From JAXGXJ01 sp050943595 (lineage in GTDB: Bacteria; Actinomycetota; Thermoleophilia; RBG-16-64-13): DNA of 64,000 nt. The notes under the pieces are model-generated. The model worked only from the letters and a program-made list of their open reading frames with translations. It did no database searches and was not told the DNA's origin. Shown here piece by piece: positions 44,000 to 53,696 of this stretch; within the stretch, counting starts at the first letter, position 1; every line of letters begins with the position of its first letter. The translations under genes and the position numbers were made by a program. The stretch lies in NCBI GenBank assembly GCA_050943595.1, contig JBMNPM010000001.1, forward strand, positions 184,234 through 248,233. Reading direction: 5' to 3'.

Positions 44000-45088
44000 A
44001 TGGCTGATGGTCTGGTAGAAGATATGGAAGTGACGGGAGGGCGGGTTTCGGAAGCGGGTCCAGGAGCTCGAATAAAGGCGGCTGTAGCGCGTGCCAGGCT
44101 TCCGCTTCTCATCATCGTGCCTATCGTGGTGGTCCTCATCTCTCTGATCATGGGCCGCTACTATGTGTCGCTCGGCGAGATCGTGACCTTGTTTGGAGCG
44201 AAGCTGGGGCTTACCGACGCCGTTGTGGGGGAGAATGTCGAGACCGTCGTTCTGCAGGTGCGCTTGCCCCGGATCCTAGCCGCTCTCTTGATCGGAGCGG
44301 GTCTTTCTTTCTCCGGGGCGGCGTATCAGGGGATGTTCCGCAACCCGCTCGTCTCGCCCGATATTCTGGGCGCATCTGCCGGGGCGGCTTTTGGAGCCGC
44401 GTTGGGGATCATGCTGTCGAAGAGTATTATCATCACGCAATTCTTTGCTCTCGGCTTTGGCCTGGCTGCCGTCCTTACCACCTACGGATTGGCCGGCCGG
44501 CTACGTCGAGGCGATCCCACTCTGTTCCTGGTGCTCACCGGCATCCTCGTTGGTACGGTCTTCAACTCGCTCATCTCGGTGCTCAAAGTGCTTGCCGACC
44601 CGAACGACAAGCTTCCCGCCATTACCTTCTGGCTGATGGGGAGCTTGGCATCCATCAACACGCAGGACCTGCTCATCCTGATTGGGCCGACCGTGGTGGG
44701 GGGGACTGCTCTGATGCTCGTACGCTGGCACATGAACGCGCTTTCGTTCGGAGAAGAGGAAGCTCGGGCTATGGGCACCGAGACCACCAAGTTGCGGGTG
44801 ATCATCATCGGGGCCGCCACAATCCTCACAGCGACGGCCGTCTCTGTGGCCGGTATTGTCGGTTGGGTGGGGCTCATCATCCCCCATCTGGCCCGCGGGC
44901 TGGTAGGCCCCAATTACGGCAAACTTCTTCCTGTGTCCGGCGTTCTGGGAGGTGTCTACCTGCTCGTGATCGATGACGTAGCTCGTATGGTCGGCCCGCT
45001 TGAGATGCCCCTGGGGATTCTCACTGCGCTCATCGGAGCGCCGTTCTTCATTATGCTTATGGCTCGTACCAGGAGGGGCTGGTTATGA
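44000..45088 (+). CDS. FecCD/BtuC-type permease (second importer)
   Basis: 362 residues from ATG 44000, with GGGGGAGAAG upstream; a longer frame has no ribosome site. Same helices and signatures as the 36582 permease (GAGLSFSGAAYQGMFRNPLVSPDILGASAGAAFGA in about residues 95-130, FWLMGSLASI, GWVGLIIPHLARGLVGPN), so the two operons are paralogous. It has a longer hydrophilic N-terminus. Confidence 0.93.
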   Translation: MADGLVEDMEVTGGRVSEAGPGARIKAAVARARLPLLIIVPIVVVLISLIMGRYYVSLGEIVTLFGAKLGLTDAVVGENVETVVLQVRLPRILAALLIGAGLSFSGAAYQGMFRNPLVSPDILGASAGAAFGAALGIMLSKSIIITQFFALGFGLAAVLTTYGLAGRLRRGDPTLFLVLTGILVGTVFNSLISVLKVLADPNDKLPAITFWLMGSLASINTQDLLILIGPTVVGGTALMLVRWHMNALSFGEEEARAMGTETTKLRVIIIGAATILTATAVSVAGIVGWVGLIIPHLARGLVGPNYGKLLPVSGVLGGVYLLVIDDVARMVGPLEMPLGILTALIGAPFFIMLMARTRRGWL

Positions 45089-45873
45089 TCCTCGAGTTGC
45101 GGGATATGGCGTGTGGATATGGGCGGCGGACGGTTCTGAGCGGTGTGAATCTCAGTGTCGATCTCGGCGAGAACCTATGCCTGCTCGGTCCCAATGGTGT
45201 CGGCAAAACCACGTTATTCCGCACCATCCTGGGTTCTATCACCCCCACACGCGGGGAGGTGATCCTAGACGGCAAAAACATCACGCAGCAGACACTACGC
45301 GAGCGTGCTCGCGTCATGGCTTACGTGCCTCAGGCACATGCAGCCCCTTTCCCGTTTCCCACGATCGATGTGGTGCTTACAGGTCGTACCGCCCATATCT
45401 CGTTGACGTCCGGCCCCTCGCGGCATGACAGAGAAGTGGCATATGCGGCTCTCAGGCGCATGGGGATCAGTGAATTGGCCGAGCGCCCCTACACCGAGCT
45501 GAGCGGAGGCGAACGCCAACTAGTTCTCATCGCGCGGGCGCTGGCTCAAGAGCCGAAGGTACTCATCATGGATGAGCCCTCCTCACACCTGGACTTTGGG
45601 AATCAGGCCCGTCTGCTCGCCCTGACAAAGAGCCTGGTCGAGGAGGGTGATCTTGCGGTGATCATGTCGTCGCACTTTCCCAATCACGTCTTTGCGTGCG
45701 CGACTAGAGTGGGACTGATCAAGTCGGGCCGGTTGGCGGCTTTGGGCACTCCTGATGTCGTGCTTACCGAGGACAGCCTGGAGGAGATATATGGTCTCCC
45801 CGTACGCATCCTGTACGGCGACCCCAAGACCGACCCGGAACTCAAAGTGTGTGCTGCCCGTTCTATCGCATGA
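45085..45873 (+). CDS. Importer ATPase (second importer)
   Basis: 262 residues; ATG 45085 overlaps the permease stop (ATGA). Walker A GPNGVGKTT, Q-loop VPQAH, signature SGGERQ, Walker B LIMDEPSSHLDFG, switch MSSHFPNH. Close in sequence to the 37589 ATPase but without its C-terminal extension. Confidence 0.95.
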   Translation: MILELRDMACGYGRRTVLSGVNLSVDLGENLCLLGPNGVGKTTLFRTILGSITPTRGEVILDGKNITQQTLRERARVMAYVPQAHAAPFPFPTIDVVLTGRTAHISLTSGPSRHDREVAYAALRRMGISELAERPYTELSGGERQLVLIARALAQEPKVLIMDEPSSHLDFGNQARLLALTKSLVEEGDLAVIMSSHFPNHVFACATRVGLIKSGRLAALGTPDVVLTEDSLEEIYGLPVRILYGDPKTDPELKVCAARSIA

Positions 45874-45915
45874 GGAGGCCGGATCCGGCGGCTGATTACT
45901 GTCAGTGGTGTGGGA

Positions 45916-46536
45916 TCAATCGTCTAGAGAGCGGTCTAGAGAGCGTCGAAGTCTGATGATTTTTGTGAGTCGCTCTCCTGCCTGGGCAGCCATAGACATA
46001 GCCTCGGGATCGTCTTCTGCTTCGCCTCGCGACCATAGACCACGGACCGCGACGGTCTCAACCACGCGGTAACCTAGATCCGCCAATGGCCGCGACATAG
46101 CTTCCACGGCAAATCCGGAGTATTCCTCTTGCGCCTGTTCGGCGACAGTGATGACGACGGCGTAGCCACCACCGAGGGCTTCGCGGAACCCCACCCAACA
46201 GGAACGGTCGTCACGGTCGAAGGCCTCTAGACAGTAGCAGCGGTCGATGAAGGTCTTCATGGACGAGGAGATGTTGTAAAAGTGGACAGGAGAGCCGAGG
46301 ATCAATCCATCCGCCTCCAGGAGTAGAGGGTAGAGGGCCTGCATGTCGTCGTCGATGACACACTTGTGGTTACGGGCGCAGGCCTCGCATCCCCTACAGA
46401 ACTCGATATGCTGATCGCGTAGCATCACCAGGCGTGTTGTGGCACCTAGTTGCGCGGCCGTCTCGAGGGACTTTTCTACGAGGATCTGGGTGTTCCCGTT
46501 CTTCCGCGGACTCCCCACTATGCCTAAGATCTTCAT
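45916..46536 (-). CDS. Iron-sulfur flavoprotein / NADPH-dependent FMN reductase-like
   Basis: 206 residues. The FMN-binding start is KILGIVGSPRKNGNTQ; a CxxCxxC-type cluster motif follows (CRGCEACARNHKC, about residue 48), as in Isf proteins of anaerobes that carry FMN and a [4Fe-4S] cluster. GSPVHFYNISSSMKTFIDRC is the second FMN loop. The C-terminal eight residues are doubled by a 12-bp tandem duplication (45922-45945). Convergent with the importer ATPase. Confidence 0.9.
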   Translation of the reverse strand: MKILGIVGSPRKNGNTQILVEKSLETAAQLGATTRLVMLRDQHIEFCRGCEACARNHKCVIDDDMQALYPLLLEADGLILGSPVHFYNISSSMKTFIDRCYCLEAFDRDDRSCWVGFREALGGGYAVVITVAEQAQEEYSGFAVEAMSRPLADLGYRVVETVAVRGLWSRGEAEDDPEAMSMAAQAGERLTKIIRLRRSLDRSLDD

Positions 46537-46760
46537 GTCTTCATGTGGTCATACAGGCCGCGCTGGTATAAGACATATCGATCATCAGTACCACCAATCA
46601 TCAGTACCTCACCATGTCTGTCATCATGAACATACAATGTATGGTAGCCCGTCGCCACATTGACTGCAGTGATTGCGCCGAATCGTAGGGGCGATCGTAC
46701 GTTGAGCATCGTACGTCTGTGGATCACCAGTGGGTACACCGCGTCCCCGGCGGTGATTCA

Positions 46761-46820
46761 CAGCAAGAGGACCCACAGTAAGAGGGCTCGTGGTAAGAGG
46801 ACCTGCAGTAAGAGGAGCGA
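46761..46820 (+). repeat. Four 15-bp tandem repeats with ribosome-site-like cores
   Basis: Units of 15 bases, each with TAAGAGG or CAAGAGG, at 46761, 46776, 46791 and 46806, ending one base before ATG 46822. The last unit supplies AAGAGGAG as the ribosome site. Read in the start's frame they encode a basic 5-residue repeat (HSKRT/CSKRS). Confidence 0.8.
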
Positions 46821-46821
46821 G

Positions 46822-47997
46822 ATGAGATTCATCCACACAGCAGACTGGCAGATCGGAAAGCCGTTCGGGCGCATCGCCGATGCTCAGAAACGCTCGCTCG
46901 TGCAGCAGGAGCGCATTGAGGCCATCAAGAGAATCGCGCGGGTGGTCCAGGACACTGAGGCCGAGGCCGTCTTGGTGGCGGGTGATCTGTTTGACTCGCG
47001 GAGCGCGGATAAGGCGACGGTATCGGCTGCCTGCAGTGCCATCGGGCAGGTAGGTGTGCCTGTGGCGGTCATCCCCGGCAACCACGATCATGGTGGGCCG
47101 GGAAGCGTGTGGGAGCAGGAGTTCTTTCTGCGGGAACAGGCGGCCCTCGCCCCAAATCTGGTGGTCCTGTTGAGGGCCGAGCCTGTGGTCGTCGGCTCCG
47201 CGGTGGTGCTCCCCTGTCCGCTTCTGCACCGTTCGTTGGTGGAAGACCCCACGAGTTGGTTGCGTTCGTTCGAGGGCTACAGCGATATTCTCGCCGGCAG
47301 GCCACGCATCGTCCTCGCCCACGGCAGCACCCAGGTGTTTGCGGGAACGTGGCCCCACGAAGATGAGGACTCGCCGGCCGCGGGTGTCATCGATCTGGAC
47401 CGGCTTCCCGCTGACGAGATCGACTACGTGGCCCTGGGGGATTGGCACGGCACCAAACAGGTGAACGCCTGCGCCTGGTATGCGGGCACACCCGAAGCGG
47501 ACCGTTTTCCCAAGGGTGCGGACCAGGATCCCGGTAATGTCTTGGTGGTCGATGTGGAGCGGGGGAGACCCCCGATCGTGAACACGGTGAAGACCGGCCG
47601 CCTCGGCTGGCACGACATCTCCTTCCATCTGTCCACCGACGTCTCCCTCGACGAATTCGCGGATCGGATGGCCGCGTTGCTCGGCCAACGTGCCGGCGAA
47701 GACCTACTATCTCTCACCCTCTCAGGCAGCATAGGCATGGAGGCCTACAATCGTCTGGACAAGATCATCGAGTCTTTGGAGGCTCGCTTGTTGCGGCTCA
47801 AGCTCGTCGACCAGACGGTACTGGCCCCGTCTGAGGAGGAGATTGAGCGGCTGACTGAGAATGTAGCCAACCCTCTCATCGCGCGGGTGGCCGCAAGGTT
47901 GTTCGAGTATGTGGCGGGTGAGGGGGAAGAAGCAGATGTCGCCCGCATGGGGCTGCGTGAGCTCTACGCGGCATCAAGGCGGGAGGCTGCGCCGTGA
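46822..47997 (+). CDS. DNA double-strand-break nuclease subunit, YhaO/SbcD/Mre11-like
   Basis: 391 residues from ATG 46822. Metallophosphoesterase motifs FIHTADWQIGKPF, VLVAGDLFDSR, VIPGNHDHGG, LAHGS and ALGDWHGT are complete. The N-terminal fold and length resemble YhaO more than SbcD. It forms a nuclease with the ATPase whose GTG overlaps its stop, acting on DNA ends. Confidence 0.9.
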   Translation: MRFIHTADWQIGKPFGRIADAQKRSLVQQERIEAIKRIARVVQDTEAEAVLVAGDLFDSRSADKATVSAACSAIGQVGVPVAVIPGNHDHGGPGSVWEQEFFLREQAALAPNLVVLLRAEPVVVGSAVVLPCPLLHRSLVEDPTSWLRSFEGYSDILAGRPRIVLAHGSTQVFAGTWPHEDEDSPAAGVIDLDRLPADEIDYVALGDWHGTKQVNACAWYAGTPEADRFPKGADQDPGNVLVVDVERGRPPIVNTVKTGRLGWHDISFHLSTDVSLDEFADRMAALLGQRAGEDLLSLTLSGSIGMEAYNRLDKIIESLEARLLRLKLVDQTVLAPSEEEIERLTENVANPLIARVAARLFEYVAGEGEEADVARMGLRELYAASRREAAP

Positions 47998-50705
47998 AGC
48001 TGGTGTCGGCTACCGTTAGGAATTACCGTATCCATCGCGAGACGACCGTCGACTTCGATCCCTCCAGGACTCTCATCGCGGGCCCAAACGAGGCGGGTAA
48101 GAGCACCTTCATCGAGGCCGTCCATCGAGCCCTGTTCCTCAAGGCTACGGTTACGGGTGAAGCGCGGGCGAGCATGGAGTCGATGCTCTGGCCCGGACAC
48201 CCTGAGGTGGAAGTGTGTTTCCAGACGGGAGGACAGGAATACCGGTTGGTCAAGCGTTTCTCCGGTCCGAGCGGCACCACCCGGCTGACGTTGGTAGGGG
48301 GCGCCACGTGGCAGGGTGATGAGGCCCAGTCTCGGCTCGTCGAGCTGCTGGGCGTTTCGGACGTGGGTGGGGGCCGCGGGATCCTCGACAGGGTGGCGCA
48401 GCAGTGGGCCCACTTGTGGGTGTGGCAGGGCTCCAGTGGGGACGATCCTGTGGTACATCTGTCTGCACAGCAGACCTGCCTGCTGGAGCAACTTCAGGAG
48501 GCCGGGGGGGCTGTGGCCATGCAGTCGGCACTCGACGGCCGGGTCGCCGCTCGCTTTGCGGAGGCGAAGAAAGACGTATTCACCCAGAGCGGCGCCGCCA
48601 GACGGGGGTCGGAGCTGGATGCGGCTCAGACGGAGGTGGCGCGATTGGAGACCGCAGCGGCCGAGGCCCGTGCGCGCGTGATCGAGTTGCGCTCGGCGGT
48701 AGAGGACTACGAGCATGCGGTGGCCACCATCGCGGCGGCTTCCTCGGCCGTGGAGACCATCACGCGCCAGTCTCAGGCAGTCGAGAAGAGTATCAGGGAG
48801 CTCGAGGGTTTGCGGCGGGCTGAGGAAGCCCAGACTGTGGCCGTGGAGTCGGCACAGGAGAAAACGGCGATTCTTGAACGGGTAGATAAGGAGATCGCCG
48901 ACCTGCAGGATGTCATCGAGCAGTTGCAACACTCCCTGGAGCCGATGGAGGTTGCCCTTGCGGAGGCCGAGGAGCGGTGTGGTGCTCTGCGCCGGCAGAG
49001 CGAAGAATCCGATCAGAGCCACGATCGTCTTATTGCCCGCACGCGGGAGACTCGGCTGGCGCGTGAGTTGGCCGAGGCATACGTTGTCCAGTTCCAACAG
49101 AAAGACAGGCTCCAAGAACTGCGCGCGCGCATCAGCCGTGTGTCGGAGCTACAGACCAGACTTGACGGTATTCAGGGAGACCTGGCCCGTCTCCCGTCTG
49201 TGGGGGATGAGGACATCGCCAGACTGCGCGGTCTCGAGGCGGAGATAGGGCAGGCGCGGGCCGCACTTGGGGGGATGGCCACCGAAGTGGAAGTGGTTGT
49301 CGCAGGAGAGCCGGTACGCCTCGGAGAAGACGCACTCCGTGCCGGTGACCGGCGTACCATCACGGATCCCACGGTGATCCAGGTGGGGATGACGCACATA
49401 AAGGTCTTCCCAGGCGGCGGGGCCGGTCTTTCCCAGGCGCGGGAAAAGCTGCGTCTGCTGACCGAGGAGCTTCAGAAGATCCTTGACCGGCTGGGGCTCA
49501 CGTCTATGGCTCAGGCAGCAGAGGCGTTCGTTGGGCGCAAGGACCTGGTTGCGGAAGCCGATACTATCAAGGCCGCTCTGCAGGAGTGGGATCCGGACAG
49601 GCTGAGGCATGATATCCAGGCGGCGGAACAGGCCGCAGAAGGTGTCACGGCCGACATCCGGCGCCGGATCGAACAGGTCGCCGAGCCCAGATCTCCCGTC
49701 ACTTCGGCCGACGCCGAGGAGTGGTTGCGAGATGTGGAGGATGAGCTCCACTCTGCGGAGCTGACGGAAGAGGGGGCCAGGCAGGCGTGCGATGCTCTAC
49801 GGGTGCAGTATCGGGCTCTAGAGAGCGATCTTGTCGCGCGGCGGACGGCCATGACTGAGGATAGGAACCGCCTACTCGAGTCCCGTGCGCAGCTCAACCT
49901 GTTGGTGGCAAATCACGGGACGGACGGGTTGCGCCGGCGAGCCCTCCAAGAAGCTCGAAGCGCGCAGGAAGAGGCCGAGGCACTCCTGGTTGCCACGAGG
50001 GAGGCGATTGCGACACTGCAGCCCGACCTTCTCGAAGCCGATCGCGACCGGCTGGAGCGCGCCCTTAGCGAAGCTGAGAACCAAAAGCAAACGGCCATCA
50101 CCAAGCGGGCTGTCAGTCAGGAGAAGCTTCGTTCCGAGGGTACGACGGACCCGGCGGCTGACCTGGAGTTGGCCGAGGCTCGGCTTGAATCTGCCGGCGA
50201 ACGCCTGGCTGCAGCTGAACGGCAGGCTGCGGCTGTGGCACTGGTGGATAGGCTTTTCCGGGAAGAGCAACAGGTACTGGCCGATCGGTTCTCTCAGCCG
50301 CTCGCTGAGAAGATCTCCGATCATCTGCAGTCACTGTTCGGTCCCGGAGCGAAGGCTACCGTCACCTTCTGCGATAACTCCTTTCAAAGTATCGAGCTCG
50401 TTCGTCGGGCGGGTGAGGGTGCTATCGACTTCTCTGCGCTGAGCGGGGGGACGAGAGAACAGGTTGCTGCAGCCGTACGTCTGGCCGTAGCAGAACTCCT
50501 GGCGGCTGGTCATGACGGGTCTCTGCCGGTCGTCTTCGATGACTCCTTCGCCTATTCGGACCCAGAACGGGTCCAGACGCTACAGCGCATGCTCGATCTG
50601 GGGAGTAGACGGGGTCTTCAGATAATCGTACTCACGTGCAATCCGGGAGACTACACGGCCCTCGGAGCCGGTCAAACAGTACTGAGGCCTGAGCAGGCCG
50701 GGTGA
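47994..50705 (+). CDS. SMC-like ATPase, YhaN/SbcC/Rad50-like
   Basis: 903 residues; GTG 47994 overlaps the nuclease stop (GTGA). Walker A GPNEAGKST, long coiled coils on both sides of a central beta-rich segment (about residues 430-475), then signature SALSGGTREQVAAAVRLA and Walker B VVFDDSFAYSDPER. It has no CxxC zinc hook, and the central segment is like that of YhaN-type proteins. Partner of the 46822 nuclease. A perfect 11-bp tandem duplication spans its stop codon. Confidence 0.92.
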   Translation: MKLVSATVRNYRIHRETTVDFDPSRTLIAGPNEAGKSTFIEAVHRALFLKATVTGEARASMESMLWPGHPEVEVCFQTGGQEYRLVKRFSGPSGTTRLTLVGGATWQGDEAQSRLVELLGVSDVGGGRGILDRVAQQWAHLWVWQGSSGDDPVVHLSAQQTCLLEQLQEAGGAVAMQSALDGRVAARFAEAKKDVFTQSGAARRGSELDAAQTEVARLETAAAEARARVIELRSAVEDYEHAVATIAAASSAVETITRQSQAVEKSIRELEGLRRAEEAQTVAVESAQEKTAILERVDKEIADLQDVIEQLQHSLEPMEVALAEAEERCGALRRQSEESDQSHDRLIARTRETRLARELAEAYVVQFQQKDRLQELRARISRVSELQTRLDGIQGDLARLPSVGDEDIARLRGLEAEIGQARAALGGMATEVEVVVAGEPVRLGEDALRAGDRRTITDPTVIQVGMTHIKVFPGGGAGLSQAREKLRLLTEELQKILDRLGLTSMAQAAEAFVGRKDLVAEADTIKAALQEWDPDRLRHDIQAAEQAAEGVTADIRRRIEQVAEPRSPVTSADAEEWLRDVEDELHSAELTEEGARQACDALRVQYRALESDLVARRTAMTEDRNRLLESRAQLNLLVANHGTDGLRRRALQEARSAQEEAEALLVATREAIATLQPDLLEADRDRLERALSEAENQKQTAITKRAVSQEKLRSEGTTDPAADLELAEARLESAGERLAAAERQAAAVALVDRLFREEQQVLADRFSQPLAEKISDHLQSLFGPGAKATVTFCDNSFQSIELVRRAGEGAIDFSALSGGTREQVAAAVRLAVAELLAAGHDGSLPVVFDDSFAYSDPERVQTLQRMLDLGSRRGLQIIVLTCNPGDYTALGAGQTVLRPEQAG

Positions 50706-50836
50706 GACTAGGGTGAGACTAGAGGAAGGCCGGGGCGAGGTCGGGAGTCGAAAGAGGAATTGGTCGATAAAGGAATGGCCGGCAGAGGAATTTAGAATGC
50801 CGGCTTTTCTCTGGAACTGATAGCTCCGGGATAACT

Positions 50837-51664
50837 CTAGAACTGATAGCGGATGCCGGCGGCTCCGGGGGATACGATTTCGCCGAAGGTGTCCTGGAGT
50901 AAGGTCGTAGCCGGGTCACCGGTGCAGTGGCAGGGAATGAGTGCGGCTGGTGCCAGGGCTTGTAATGCAGTGACGGTCTGCTCCAAACGCTGCTCCTCGG
51001 CGGCGACTAGGTGGAAGCCTCCGATCACCGCTCGAAACCTCGGGTCGCCGGTCAGATGGTGGACGTGATTGAGTGTGTTGATCAGGCCTGCATGTCCGCA
51101 GCCGAACAAGGTCACCGTTCCCTCGTCCGTCCTGATCCAGAGAGCCAGATCGTCTTCGATGAGATCGGCGTGCTCCCCGTGGCGATCGAGGTAAAACGGG
51201 CCGCCTGTGTCCTCGTACGTGGTTAGGCGCGGGACGGGACCGGTCAATCCAATCGTTTGGGTGAGCAGGCAGGGCTCCTTGACCCAGTGAATATGCTCTG
51301 CGGGCAGATTGCGCAGTGCTTCTTTTGTCTCTTGAGAGATGCCGACAGCGACGGCCGTTAGGTTGCGTACGGCGTAACGTGTCTGTAGGACTCCAGGGTG
51401 GCAGTAGACGTGGGCGTCCGGGGCGCAGCGTAGCACGTGAGTGATCCCCCCGGCGTGGTCATAGTGGCCGTGGCTGAGCACGACAATGTCGGTCTCGGCA
51501 AGGTCGATGCCGATGGTGGAGGCATTGGCAGCCAGCGCGGCCCCCTGCCCGGTGTCGAAGAGGATGCGTCTATCCTCACTCTCTATCCACAGAGATAGGC
51601 CGTGCTCGGACAAGAGACCGTCCCGGGCGCGGTTGTCGACGATGATGGTCACGGTCGTACTCAT
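50837..51664 (-). CDS. Metallo-beta-lactamase-fold hydrolase (COG1237-like)
   Basis: 275 residues. LSHGHYDHAGG (HxHxDH), then CHPGVLQT and a C-terminal CHCTGDP: the dinuclear metal site of the COG1237 group, which includes the methanopterin-pathway enzyme MptN/DHPPP-like synthases and many bacterial homologues of unknown role. ATG 51664. It follows the second moeA on the same strand by about 60 bases. Confidence 0.88.
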   Translation of the reverse strand: MSTTVTIIVDNRARDGLLSEHGLSLWIESEDRRILFDTGQGAALAANASTIGIDLAETDIVVLSHGHYDHAGGITHVLRCAPDAHVYCHPGVLQTRYAVRNLTAVAVGISQETKEALRNLPAEHIHWVKEPCLLTQTIGLTGPVPRLTTYEDTGGPFYLDRHGEHADLIEDDLALWIRTDEGTVTLFGCGHAGLINTLNHVHHLTGDPRFRAVIGGFHLVAAEEQRLEQTVTALQALAPAALIPCHCTGDPATTLLQDTFGEIVSPGAAGIRYQF

Positions 51665-51725
51665 GGCTCATCTCCGGTGCGATGGAGTGACCCCGCGGTT
51701 CTGGCAAGACGTGATATCGCGCGGC

Positions 51726-52976
51726 TCATCCCCTGACCCATTGCGGCTCCGATGTGTTGAGTGCCTGTATGTCTAGTATCTGCGCGTTGATAACGGTTCC
51801 TTCTGTAAGCACCTCACATCCCTCTGGAATGCAGATAAGGGCGTTCTTCTCAGCCATGCTCTGCAGGCGGCTCTTCTGCTCCAAGGGAGTCACCGTCGGC
51901 CCGTCTTTTGTTTCCGCGAATTCGGCGTGGATGAACTGAGTCCAATTGCTCACTCCCCTGACCGTGGCTGCAAGGCGTGCCCGGACTAAAGGGAATATGT
52001 CTCCCGTGTGGCCTATCATCCTCAGTATGCCGGGGAGGGCGATCTGGAGGAAGGCCATCTCGTTCGAGGGGGGACCGCCGGGCAGGCAGAAGAAGGGTTT
52101 ATCCTTGAGGAGGCCGAAGGCGATCGCTTTGCCGGGCCCTATCCTGACGCGGTGGTAAATGCCGTGCCATGACTTCGCTTCCAAGACCTGCAGCATGAGG
52201 TCGCGCTCGCTTCCCCAGATGCCGCCGCTCGAGATGAAGGCATCGACGTAGTCGATCTGTTGTTCGATCGCTGACGCTACTTCCGTAGCGGTATCTCCGG
52301 CAAAACTGACTTGGGTGGGGACCCTATGCTGCGCAAGCCAGGCGCAGATTTCTGTGAGGTTGCTGGCGTAGAGCATCCCCTCGGGTAGGGGGTGGCCCGG
52401 AGCCACTATCTCGTCCCCTGTGGCCATGACGCATACCAGCGGATTCCTGAATACCTCGACCAGATCGATGCCGGCGGTCGCGAGAAGCCCCACCAGGGGA
52501 GGAGTTATGCGATCGAACGATTTGGCGACGGTCGCTCCTTTGCGAATATCTGTACCTCTTGGTAGGACGTTCCTGCCCGATTCTGCCCCTTCACGACAGA
52601 CGACCGTCCGGCCGGACACTTCGGTGAATTCCTCTGCGAGCACGGCATCAGCTCCCACCGGTATGGGGGCGCCTGTGGTTACGCGGATCGCCTGCCCGGG
52701 GTCTACTCGTAGCGTCGTGGCGTTACCCGCCGCTGCTCTGCCTGTCAACTCGAGGACGACCGGCGCGGCGACACTCGCGTGTTCTAGATCCTGGGACCGT
52801 ACCGCATAGCCGTCCTTGAGCGATGCGTCCACCGAGGGACTGTCCACCTTCGAGACCACATCAGTGGACAACACGCGACCGGTCAAGCGTTCGAGTGGCA
52901 GCGTCTCCGAGCCAAGAGGGCCGGTGTTCGCGAAGGTGAGGTGTAATGCCTCGGCAAAACCGATCTCCTTCTTCAC
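51726..52976 (-). CDS. MoeA-like molybdopterin molybdotransferase (copy 2)
   Basis: 416 residues with the MoeA domains: SPSVDASLKDGYAVR, VTTGAPIPVGADAVLAEEFT, VMATGDEIVAPG, NLTEICAWL and SSGGIWGSERDLML. The catalytic stretch differs from copy 1 (GIWGSERDL instead of GVSKGDYDL) and only this copy has PGGPPSNEMAF. Two divergent MoeA proteins often serve Mo and W separately; that is inference here. Probably an operon with the MBL-fold gene. Confidence 0.9.
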   Translation of the reverse strand: MKKEIGFAEALHLTFANTGPLGSETLPLERLTGRVLSTDVVSKVDSPSVDASLKDGYAVRSQDLEHASVAAPVVLELTGRAAAGNATTLRVDPGQAIRVTTGAPIPVGADAVLAEEFTEVSGRTVVCREGAESGRNVLPRGTDIRKGATVAKSFDRITPPLVGLLATAGIDLVEVFRNPLVCVMATGDEIVAPGHPLPEGMLYASNLTEICAWLAQHRVPTQVSFAGDTATEVASAIEQQIDYVDAFISSGGIWGSERDLMLQVLEAKSWHGIYHRVRIGPGKAIAFGLLKDKPFFCLPGGPPSNEMAFLQIALPGILRMIGHTGDIFPLVRARLAATVRGVSNWTQFIHAEFAETKDGPTVTPLEQKSRLQSMAEKNALICIPEGCEVLTEGTVINAQILDIQALNTSEPQWVRG

Positions 52977-53246
52977 CGTTTTACCTGCCTGGATGCTCGA
53001 AGCTCGGTCATCTCTCCGCCCCTGTCCACAGCCCTCCGGTTGTCAGCAGCCTTCCAGAGAGTAACACTCGAGACCACGGGCTCGCAGAGCGGAGGGGGCG
53101 TCACATGTGGGTGCCGTGTCGACCGGGTCGGCTACGTCTATCGCCGAGGTGTGTGATCGAGCAGGTTGTACGTCGCCGAGGGTGAGGAAAGATGCTAACC
53201 TAGATGTAATCAGCATTTAGATGGTATCAAGAGAAAGGGGCTGCAC
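52977..53246. other. Intergenic region between divergent moeA-2 and nifX-like genes
   Basis: 270 bases holding the promoters of both divergent genes. No clear -35/-10 pair could be chosen. GTAATCAGCATTTAGATGG near 53205 is AT-richer than the rest. Confidence 0.4.
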
Positions 53247-53654
53247 GTGTCAGAGCAGGTTAATGTGCAGAAAAGAATCATCGCCGTACCTTCCAAGGCA
53301 CCCGGGGGTTTAAAGGCGCAGCGTTCTGGGCACTTTGGTCATTGTGAGTTCTTTACGCTGGTAGAAGTGGGCGACGGCGTCATCGGCAACGTGAGTGTGG
53401 TCGATAATGCTCCTCATCGTGAGGGTGGGTGTCTTGCTCCGGTAGATCTACTCGCCTCTTTGGGCGCGACCGAGATCGTAGTGAGTGGACTAGGGGCTCG
53501 TCCCTTGGCTTTCTTTGAGGAAAAGGGCATTACCGTTTACGTCGATCAACATCTGCCCACAGTGGAGGATGTAGTGGATGCCCACCTTAAGGGTGCCGTC
53601 CCGGTGATGTCCGGTATGCATGTGTGTGGCGGCGGCGGAGGTGGTTGCCACTAG
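53247..53654 (+). CDS. NifX/NifB-like dinitrogenase cofactor-family protein
   Basis: 135 residues from GTG 53247 (GAAAGGGG upstream). The NifX/NafY fold is clear: RIIAVPS, SGHFGHCEFFTLVEVGDG, HREGGCLAPVDLLASLGATEIVVSGLGARPLAFFEEKGI. It ends in a Gly/Cys/His metal tail, CGGGGGGCH. The family carries Fe-Mo or other metal clusters. A peroxiredoxin follows 42 bases on. Confidence 0.9.
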   Translation: MSEQVNVQKRIIAVPSKAPGGLKAQRSGHFGHCEFFTLVEVGDGVIGNVSVVDNAPHREGGCLAPVDLLASLGATEIVVSGLGARPLAFFEEKGITVYVDQHLPTVEDVVDAHLKGAVPVMSGMHVCGGGGGGCH

Positions 53655-53696
53655 GTCAGATACAGGAACGAGGTCCACAAGCAGAAAGGGTGAGGT

